From Amphiura filiformis (Eukaryota; Echinodermata; Ophiuroidea; Amphilepidida; Amphiuridae), in NCBI RefSeq assembly GCF_039555335.1, contig NC_092640.1, forward strand, positions 33,907,887 to 33,971,886: a DNA stretch of 64,000 bases, in the 5' to 3' direction. Positions 46,413 to 56,800 of the stretch are shown here, piece by piece. Position numbers and translations under genes: made by a program. The notes below the pieces were generated by a model. The model was not told the DNA's origin, did no database searches, and was given only the letters and a program-made list of their open reading frames with translations. The number at the start of each line of letters is the position of its first letter. Within the stretch, counting starts at the first letter, position 1.

Positions 46413-47781
46413 GTAACCCTATTGGTTTTGGATATGGATTGTCTTTAAAATTACATAATAATATCAAATATCTCCCCTTTATGCTGCTTTGTAAAACGAG
46501 AGCATTTTCAACGTAAATGTGAATAAATAGCCAAATTTGCAATCCAATACCTTGTATACGTGAATTGCATTCTGGGTAGGCATGCAACAACAACAATTCC
46601 CGTTCGTATGACGAATGCTGACATGCTGCAATGCCCGGCCCGTATTGAACGGAAAATATTTGTTGTTTTTTTGTTTTTTTTGTTTTTTCGTAAAAAAAAA
46701 AAAAAAAAGGAAACAAAATATATTTCCCTTGCAATATGTACATTTCAAATGAATATAAAAAGTTTGGGTTAAAATGGAGAGGAAAAAAACCTTCCGATAC
46801 CGGGTTTTTAGGTACCTCTCGGGTAAAAGAACGGCGCGCTAGCCAATTGAGCTATTTCACCAACTGAAATAATCAAGGAATTGTTTTAATTATATACGGC
46901 GGACCGTCTCCTCAGCACTTAGCGTAGTCTCCTACACAGCCAGTTTGCGTCGGTCTGACACTCGTCGATCCTCGTGATAGCCACATACAGTCTGGCCGCG
47001 AGACTACACTTAGCGTAGTTCGCTTTTTTCTCTTCCCATGATCCGAAGAAATTTTTATTGTTTACAAACTGGTAACCTGTAAAACCGCTGTGATTCATGA
47101 TTTCTCCGGAAATACATCGACTTGGAGCGTCAAATTTCAGGATAGTAATGAGAAAAATAGTATCTATTATGTGATACCAAAACCTCATCAACAATGAAAA
47201 AAATCGGGGGATGATGCTGTCGATCGGGTTACGGACCTTTAATTGAAAGGGTATTATGTAACATGGCGTGACATCAAGGTTTATTTTTGACAGAGGATAT
47301 AGATAACACAATGACACGTGCAGCGAAATACTCAATCATGTGCAGATTAAAATAAAGATTCTGATCGGTCATTTAGCTGCACGTAGCTTGAAAGAAGCTA
47401 CGCGTAGCTAGCTGCACGTCATGACTTTGATGGCTTGTCATAAACGTTTGCCGTTTTGTTTTAGACCATAACAAGCAGGGGAAAATTCTTAAGATTATTT
47501 AGCATTGTGTGACGAAGCCTGTTCACATGTGAAAACGATGTACTAGTCTAGTTCCTTTTAACCAAATTACATGGTAGCCATACTATTATCCGTTAGACAC
47601 GATTTCAGACGGGGGAGGTAAGGATAAGGCAACTTTCAAGGGGCAAACTTTGACAAAAATGTGAAAAATAAAAAGTAAAAGGCCTAAAATCTTAAATATC
47701 AGGGCGGCCCACAGGGATGGGGGAGCTTCCCATCCTCCCCCGCTACGCCACTGCTCACACTCTGATTTGCCATTATTTCAG
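46413..47781. other. Upstream region of the crystallin-aerolysin gene
   Basis: Intergenic. A T-run/A-run pair lies at about 46,663-46,707. A tRNA-like segment lies on the reverse strand at about 46,805-46,870. An imperfect palindrome of GTAGCT/AGCTAC blocks lies at 47,378-47,420. A TTATTTCAG at 47,773-47,781 could be the acceptor before the start-codon exon, in which case a non-coding first exon and the promoter lie further left. No TATA box was placed with confidence. Confidence 0.4.
46805..46870 (-). other. tRNA-like fragment (A box only)
   Basis: On the reverse strand TAGCTCAATTGGCTAGCGCG is a good A box and D-arm. The following half reads GAGAGGTACCTAAAAACCCG, which is not a proper B box (GGTTCGAATCC), and no acceptor stem closes. 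It is probably a degenerate SINE or tRNA pseudogene. Confidence 0.35.
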
Positions 47782-47812
47782 ACAAGGAAGAGAGAAGAAA
47801 AGATCGTTAACC

Positions 47813-47827
47813 ATGGCGACCGCAAAA
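47813..47827 (+). CDS. Exon 1 (start codon exon, five codons)
   Basis: Start ATG in AACCATGGCG, then five codons up to AAA followed by the consensus donor GTAAGT. Phase 0. A tiny first coding exon ahead of the first Greek key is usual for vertebrate beta/gamma-crystallin genes. A 5' untranslated stretch from about 47,782 is likely part of the same exon. Confidence 0.75.
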
Positions 47828-50800
47828 GTAAGTATAATAATAATAGTTTCATCTTATTTTGACATAGGGTAATTTGGGGGTAAGTGGGACCGTGGGGTAA
47901 GTGGGACACTTACTATACTCTTCTCCATTTGCAGCACTAAATCTGCCAATACGATACCGAGTGTCCCACTTACCCCATTGCAATTATGTATTTTAAAGTT
48001 TCATACTAGCATAAGTTTATTTGGTATTTGAGACGCGGAAGATGTTTGAGACCAGCACTACCTTGATGTGGTGCCAACTTCGAGGAGTTATTCAAGAATG
48101 TGATTTCCAAATATTTGAAGATCTTTGTTGAGAATTCAAGGACACTATAATTGAGAGATAATATACATTTGATTTACCACAAAAAGAATAAAAAGAAAGC
48201 TTTTTATAAGCCTGATAACAGAAAATCATGATGAAATTATGCAAATTGATTGATGCTGATTTTTAGGATAGCCCACTTATACCATGCTTACCATTACCCT
48301 ACAACAAACCCATTTGCGGTGGGTGGTCATTGGCTCTTGAAATGAATTTTGATTCAAACAAAAACAAAATTAATATATTAAATTGCATATCGAGGTTTAA
48401 AGCCAGAACTGTTTATGTCCATTTTTGGCCAAAATGAGTTAAATTCACTATTAGGTATGTTTATGGATAATCTTTCTTTGGTAGAGTGACCCCCCCCCCC
48501 ACCCGGGGAGTGACTAAGTCCAATAGTGAAGAGGGTGCCATAGCAATGTCAATAGTGTTCATCCAAACTTTCATTTTCGTCTTTCTCAGAATGACATTTT
48601 TGGACATAGACAATTCTGGCTCTAAGCCCTTGATATAATGTTGCCAACAAACTCAAAAATTAACTAATCCTGAACATGCATATTGAATGACTTGATTAGG
48701 CCTATTGATTCTGTGACTGAAAGTCGATTTAAATTTTTTATTATTATTTTATTTATTTATTTATTTGTTTATTATTTGTATGTTAGATCGTGATCTACGC
48801 AGACTCCAACTACGAGGGAACTTCACGCGAACTCTCGTCAGATGTGACCAGTCTGAGTGATGTCGGATTCAACGACAGAATCTCTTCAATCAAGGTCTTC
48901 GGCAGTGTGTAAGAATTATTTTTTCCTTTTTGGCGCCCTCTACGGAGGCGCCAAAATATAGGCATGACTTTGTGATTCTTTGTGAAAAGCTTCTAATTTC
49001 ACTCTTGCTAGATTGACTTCGCAATTGTTTTGCTAAAATTATGCCCAGCTCAGAAATAAAACCACAATTTGCTTGGATTTTATTTTATTATTGTTTTCTG
49101 ATATGCACAGGATAAAATGGTGAGCGTATATTCTTTGTTTAAAATACAAAATTAGGATTTATAAAAACACCAAATAAATCCTGACCTTTGTATGGGTTCA
49201 ACCAGTTTACCGTGTGCCTTAGAAACCCGATAGACGGTGACATTTGACCATACACTAGGATCCACAACATGCTCATCTATCATGGGAACAGTTCTTATTA
49301 GCCCTAATACATTTGTAGGCCTACTTTCATCCTTTGAAAATTTGGGTACACAAACTCATACTCTGCAACTTGAGGTCAAATTTTGCACTATGATTATGTA
49401 ATTGAGGTTATTGGACTATGCCATTGGGATGAGACTATTGTGGTCCATAGTGATTATAGATCAATTAACGAGGACTCTACTGATGGCTTTTGTTTGCTAA
49501 TTACCATAGAATCTATATAGCGGTTATTGCCAAAGTTGCAATATGGTGGCACAATTGGGCGGAAAACTGTATGCAAACAACACGGCATATTAATTATACA
49601 TGTTCTACATTGTTGTATTTTAAAACACTGAAGACCAAAATTGACGTTATTGCCATGATTGGATCATGGAGGTAGTAAGCCTACTACAACTCTGGCGGAA
49701 ATTCGTTGCCACACCAGGGCCACACCAGCACGTTCTGGTGTTAAAAGCACGCAATCGAAGCTAAATATGGGATAGTTCCGTACTATTTTGTATAATAGTT
49801 GCAAATGCACATTCAGATTACACTTGCCCTTCCCCACCCCCCCACCCCCATTTTCCAATGTTGGGAGACTGTAATGTAGAAATGATGACGATTTTGTCCA
49901 AATCAACATTGCAATAGGGGAGCGGGGAAGGATGTTGGCCAATTAACGCTCAGGTGTGGCAACATTTTTCGCCAAGGTTGTAGCTATACTACCTCCATGA
50001 TTGGATTAAGTAAATAACTAAATCCTGTTATCTACCCAGCAATGTTTGCTTATCATAATAATTGTAACAAACTGTAGACAGAAAAGGCAAACAGACAGAA
50101 ATTTAGAGTTTTAAATTAGAGAGTTGACAGGAAGTTGTAAGAGTTAAATTGTTATGGATATGATTGGTGTAAGAACGAAAAAGTTGAATGTCAGATCAAA
50201 GTCATCCGAGGTGAATTAAGTAATGTCAATCACAAATTGTTACAGGTCATTTGAGGTGGACTAAGTTTATATTTGGATTGTCAGAACACCTTCCCCAATC
50301 AGACACATTTCTCTTGTTTGGCTTGACTTTGCAAAGAGCGTCTAATTTCGGTCTTGCTAGATTTACTTCGCAACTGTTTTGCTTAAAAGTATGCCCAGCT
50401 TAGAAATAAAACCACAATTTGCTTGGATTTGATTTTATTATTGTTTTCTGATATGTTCGGGATAAAATGTTGTGCGTATATTCTTTGTTTAAAATACAAA
50501 ATTAATGGACTTCTTTCTATGCTAATATTACATTATTGTTTTAAAGAGAAAAAAAAAGTATCCAAACAGTTGGGCGCCCATTCCTTTTTTAAAGGAATTT
50601 TTATTTGTTTTTGTTTGCTTGATGTTGTTTAGTTGTTCGTGATAATACTTTTGAATATATCACACACTTGAAAAATTTGCACAGTCAGTAGGCCTAGTTT
50701 TTGACAATTATTTTGCAGGGAGTGTTTGCGATTGAGTAGAATTTTGTGAAACTTTCAGATTGCTCAATATTACCCAGTTCATGAGTTTACTCCCTGCGCA

Positions 50801-53800
50801 AGCCTATTAATGAATAAGCTTTTATGGCAAGCCATGAGTGCCACAACGCAGCTAGTTACGTACAGGTTATTCAAAACTGTTTTGGTCAATCCAAAACATA
50901 CTACCTGAGGATGGTAACAGATCGTCACCATGGTTACCATGGTTAGAGGAAATAATATTTGCAACAAAACTGTAAATTTTCCTTCATTTGTAGTTTCCGC
51001 TAAAAGTTTTAAATCTTAATTTTGTTCATGTAGAGCCTATGTAAGTGAGTGTGGTAAGCGGGTATGATGAGGGTATAATTCAAGCAGGGTCATAAAATAT
51101 CTGGGGGGGTGTATGCGATATCGCCAGTTATCACGTCGCCATTGGATTAACACGAAATCATGAAATCTTCACAAACAACTCTAAATGTGTTATGTGGTGT
51201 CAAAGTAAAATTATGTAATTCTAAAAACCGTTGGGGCACAACAAAGTGCCCCACTGTAAGTAGGCCCCTTGTTGTTTTTCAATTTGTAAGGGCGCACCAT
51301 TATATTTCCAGGGGGGGCATGGGAGTTTTTGAAAAAAACTTCGCCCACTAGTGAGACGAAAAAAACAAACTTTGCCCACTAGTGAGACGAAAAAAAAAAA
51401 TTGCCCACTAGTGAGACGAAAAAAAAAAAATTGCCTCAATGATGAATTAAAAAAAAAAAATTTCCCCCACCCAACTTTGTATAAAAATTTACATTAAAAT
51501 TGAAAAAAAAAACTTCACCGCCGAAGGCTAGGCGCAGAAAAAAAAAAAAAAAAATTTGGTGCTCTCGGAGGCGAAAACAAAAAAATTCCGCCTGACCCAA
51601 ACTCCCATGCCCCCCCCCCCTGAGAATCTAATGGTGCGTCCCTAACTGCTAACCGTCTATTTTGGACGTGCTGTCAGCCTTTTGGTTTCGTCAGCCTCTT
51701 ACGTCGCGTGTCCTATACCGCCTGATACAAGATCACTTTGCATGGAGTAATCTGATGGTCGTCTGATCCGCAGCCTAAGGATGATGATGATGATGATGAC
51801 GACGATGACGATGACGACGATAATGATTTTTACAATGTACATATGTACCGTAAACGTTCGCCTAATGGCGCTTTTGGATTCTTAGAAATGTGAGAGCGCC
51901 ATCCTTGTAAAATCTCAACAGCATTAAGGATACGTGTATGTTAAATTGAGCAACCTGGACATAATGCCTACAAATATCGTGACATGACCCAATACTTTAG
52001 GTCACTAGGTTATTTGCTAGAGCAGCAAATGTTTTGGGGTTTCTTCAGGTATTCTTTCTTAAAGTGCCATTGGACTTAATTTGTAAATCGATTCATACAT
52101 TATACCTAACTCATTTTGGTAAATCTCTTTATAACATTGTAATTTCTTCATATTTTTGTAATATTCTTCAGTTCAAAATTACAGCCTTCTATTGTCTGAC
52201 CCGTTAGCTCAGTCGGTAGAGGGTCCGCCTTGAATGGTGAATGGTACTGGTTCGAATCTTGATTTCTGTCCCCACTTTTATGTGAAGAAGCATCAAGAAA
52301 TGTTTTTGGATTTTGTCCCCATTTTACGAACGAATATTGTGAATTTATTTTAATTTAATTTTAATTTTCTTATTTTTTTTAGATAAATAGGCACTGCGAA
52401 CAAACGGAAACAAAAACCGCTGACAAAATTTGCTCCACCTGCTACCTATCAATGCGTGCTATATTCCACTACATTTAACAGTTAAATGACCTTTGAAAAA
52501 TAGAACGGCCTCAATGTTTCAAATTGCGTAAATATTACTTTATTCATTTATGCATTATAAATGATCAGCTATTTTTCTTTTCTTAAAAGCATCGAACCCA
52601 AGTAGATCAGACCATTGATCATATAACTATCAGACCACGAAGTAGTTACGTAACTCCGTGATGGTATCGGAACCAAGCACTGTTTGTATGGCGATCATTA
52701 CGATCACGCTATTTTGGTATGCCTTTTTTGTGTACTGATTGTTTCGATCGTGGTTCATTACTTAAGCGCGTGATCCCGTTGACATAGTAACATTACGTAA
52801 CTTCGATACCGGGCTTCGATACTGAATAGTTGTTGAGTGCACATAATATGGAAAGCCATTGGGGTATTGTGTGCCTTCCAAAGCGCCTTATAACATGTTC
52901 TCATTGTGTTGTGGAGTCCTAGCCAGTATTCAATGATAGCTATAGAGGCCTTGCGTTTATCGATTGGCTCCAAACAAAGGATTTGAACCGGTTTCTTCCC
53001 CGTAATCATGGCGCAGTGCAGTCCATTCAATCAAATGTTGTCATCAACCTATTTGATCGTAGTGCATTTTGTTATGTAGGTGAGACGAACTGTCGCGGTA
53101 GATGCAATCATGCTTTTGTTGAATGCATTTGAGTAGTCCGCCATATTTACGGGATGATACGTCATATGCACAGCCTCTATTCAGTTGGTCGTTGTATGAT
53201 TTTGTTCGTTCACTCATTCAAATTTTATTTATATCATTTGAAGACTGAGCCTATTATGACACATCCTCCGTGGAACAATTTCAAACAAATATAGCTAGGG
53301 ATTATTGGGGTAGAGGTTATCTTTTGAATCCTCTTAGAGGGCTATCATTTATTTCGGAAGGGGGTCCCAAATTTACAAAAAGTCTGCGTCAATAAAATTG
53401 CGCACCCCCCTATTTCGACAACAAAAATTGTATGATCCCAAACCCCAACATTGTATTGAAATCAGTCTTTTTGAATAAAATAACACTTTCTGTGGTCATC
53501 GTGTGACTCCCTACATTTTGGTCATAAAACATTTGATCACCCCTCCTATTATTCTTTCCAAGACTTTATGACCCCCGTATATTTGGGACCCCCCCTTCGA
53601 ATAAAATGATATACCGCTTATGACCACTGATGCATAGGCAAGGACACTCGCGCGAATTGAAAGACTTGTCGCACGCGACAGTTCGTCTCACACACATAAC
53701 AAATGCGTATACAATCAAATAGGTTCATTACAACATTTGATTGAATGGATTGAGTTACTCTAAAATGAAACGATAAAAACAAAGAATCATGAAAAAGACA

Positions 53801-56800
53801 CAAACAAGATAAAATAATAAAATAAAATAAAAAGATAAAATCAAGAAAATAGAGAATAGAATAACATTTCCTCAAATCAGAAAAAAAAACCATTGAAAGA
53901 CATCATAATCTGTCAGAAATTACTGCATGAGATTCGAACCATCAATCTTCTCCACAAGTTCTCTTTATACTCGCACTATAGTCTAATGATCTGCTCACTG
54001 GGCCACAACGTATCAGGTGAATGATTACCGCATTATCATGAACAAGTTTGTTCGATCTTGTTCATAATTGTATGTGTCGATAGGTTTCACCCTTTAACTA
54101 CACGTACCCTTAATGATCAGTGACAATAGTCGGCTTTTACAGGGATGGCGCTCTCTCATTTCCATGAACTCCATAGCGCCATTAGGCGAACGTTTACGGT
54201 ATATGGATATTTTTTTACCTATGATCATTATTTCTGTTTTTGGCAGATGGGTCGGCTACAAGGACAACAATTTCAGTGGCAGACAATTTATATTGGAAGA
54301 GGGGGAGTACCCAAATCCAGGAAGCTGGCATGGATCCCACGACGAATTGTCTTCCTTGAAGAGACTCAATACGGTAGGAGTTAGCGATAACATAATTTGA
54401 TTCCGATCTTGTCCAATATTTCTTTTCTCAAAACCCCGCACCGACTTTTTCTCAAAAGTGGGGCCAGGGCCGTTTCGACCATTATGCCAGGTAAGGCGGT
54501 CGCCTAGGGCGGCAAACGCAGAGGGCGCAAAAAAAAGGCGAAAAAAAAAAACGCGCGTTTATGACACCAAAAGGTGCTGAATTCACTATACTTCAAGAAT
54601 TGAAACTGGGGAGTTTTCAAGGGTGTAACCCCCTTAACACTTTTTTGGTATGCTTTGGTGGGGCGACAGGGAGAGGCTTTGCCTAGGCCGGCAAAATCCT
54701 TAGGAACGTCCCTGAGTGGGGCCAGGGTTTATTTCGGACATCAAATTTAACAAAACGTCAGAAATTACAGTGGTCATAAACAGATAAGAGAACTTTGTTG
54801 TTTGAAAAAATAAAATAGCTTGAATTCAAAACAACAAACGAGTGGAATTTAGAAATGATATGTCCAGTGCATTATCATACATACATACAAATTATTTATG
54901 ACACGCTGTTTCATAGATATCACAGCGTGTGTGATGATACACTATAATATTATAATTATTTATTTTTATTTTTCGGCAACATGTAGGGCCGTAAGTGAAG
55001 GTGACAAAGTATTGGTTTGCTTTATCCATCACTCAAAATCGCCTGCAAAAAAAATGTGAGGAATGAGAATTTAGGGGTCTTAGAGGTGAAATTATAAAAT
55101 TAAGAGTCTTTCGGAGTTCTTTTTTGGTTAAATTTAGGGGGTATTTCCAAAACGGGGATCTTTCCGGGGCCGGGCGAGCACATGGTCATCATGTGTTAAG
55201 TGCCCTCCCGGGCAAATCATCCATGTTAACGCAAAACTTGGTCCACTTTAAAACAAAATGAGGAAAAAACATGAATGGAGAGCAAAATTTAACGTTAACT
55301 GTTAAATTTTAACTTTGACTTCTAATTTTTTTTCCATGCAGGACCATCTGTCAGAACCTCCAAATATTGTACTCTATGGGGATAGCAACTACGGAGGCAA
55401 TCACGCCTCATTTCAATACGCGATTGACAACCTAGGATATTATCATTTCAATGATGAGACGTCCTCTATCGTTGTCAAAACTGGAACGTAAGTACATCCG
55501 ACATTTTTATTTTATTTTTATAGGGGGGGGGGGGTCAACCCCACCAATAAGCCTCCGACCCCCATTAAGCTCCAACAACCCCTGTTTGTTTTACCCCCAG
55601 GGAGAGGTAAAATTACCAAACGGCATGCCAAAAAATGCTTGCTCCCCCTCTCGGCCTGCCAAAAATCGCCCCCTCGGCATGCCAAAAAATCTCTGCCCCC
55701 ACTTTGTACATGCCAAATTTTTGGGATCCCAATTTGCAAACCTTAAGGGATCGGATAGCGACGTTTTCATGTACGTATTTTTTGTGGGACCTGAGAGCAC
55801 ATCAGACATATCAAATTGCATTTTGAATATGAGGAAGTAATTTTGATTTCGCGATATAATACACATTTTCATATGGCAAATGATTAAAAATGATATTTTT
55901 GAAATTTAACAGTCCTCGAAGTAAATTGTATAAATCTAATGTCTAATCTAGTGTATGTAGCTGGGATGAAAAGCCGGCCCATCATTTGAAAATTTGACCT
56001 TTGTATTGAAGATATTGATTTTTCCCCAAAACACAAAAATGTAGGTTTTTTTGGGAAAAATGCATATCTTCACGTTTACTTCGAAGAATTTAATAGTAAA
56101 AGTATAAAAAATATCAAATTTTAGTAATTTGTCATACTAATTTATATTATATCGCTAATAAAAAAAAAAAATCAAAATTATTATATCAAAAGGACATTCC
56201 TCGTATTCAGAATGCAATTTGGTATGTCTGATGTGCTATCTGATTCCTTAAATGGTCTAGATATATACACGCGAGCAGGAAAATTTCCGTAAAACTATCT
56301 TATTTAAAACGCGCCCCATGAATGTAAGCCAAAAATTGCTTGCCCTCCTCCCTGGGCTTCCCAAAATGCTTGCCTCCATTTTTTGGCAAGCCAAAACATT
56401 CTTACACCCCCTAATAGCTCATTCCCTGGTTGAAGGTATACGGGGATGTGCCACGGTTTTGGGGTAACTTTTCAGCGATTTTGGTATATCAATGGGTGGG
56501 TTTTCAGTGGCGACCAATGCGCCCAGTTGAAGGCATTTTGGCAAAAGTGCCCTTAAAAGCACCCGATTTTTGGGTGTTTTTGGTTGAAAATTGGTATATT
56601 GATGGGTAGCAAAAACAGCAAAAAGTAGGTATAGAGAAAGTCAGCATCCGAAAGTCTGCGTGGCCCATCCCCGTAAATGTTTTTTTCGAAGCCCCCCCCC
56701 CCCCGGGAGCTCATTGATACATTTCATTTCATTTCTACAGGTGGATCTTGTACGAAGATTACGGCTACTCGGGTCGACAGTACATCATTCATGAAGGTTC

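Larger units (their letters stand above)
51848..54199. mobile_element. 2.35-kb TA-flanked element with long inverted ends
   Basis: CCGTAAACGTTCGCCTAATG at the left is exactly mirrored by CATTAGGCGAACGTTTACGG at the right. Weaker mirroring goes on for about 110 bp (GAGAGCGCCATCC, TACGTGTA-GTTAAA). TA flanks both ends, as in Tc1/mariner-type insertions. Inside are a tRNA-like segment in each arm, a second inverted pair (about 53,018-53,100 against 53,670-53,760, CCATTCAATCAAATGTTG) and a nested C-rich MITE at 53,342-53,612. No transposase frame is seen, so it is non-autonomous. A solo end of the family lies at 15,391. It makes up nearly half of intron 2. Confidence 0.75.

Noticed and set aside
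52197..52270. Functional tRNA gene
   Set aside because: A and B boxes are excellent, but the anticodon and acceptor stems do not pair properly, and it sits inside a transposon arm. Listed as tRNA-like only.
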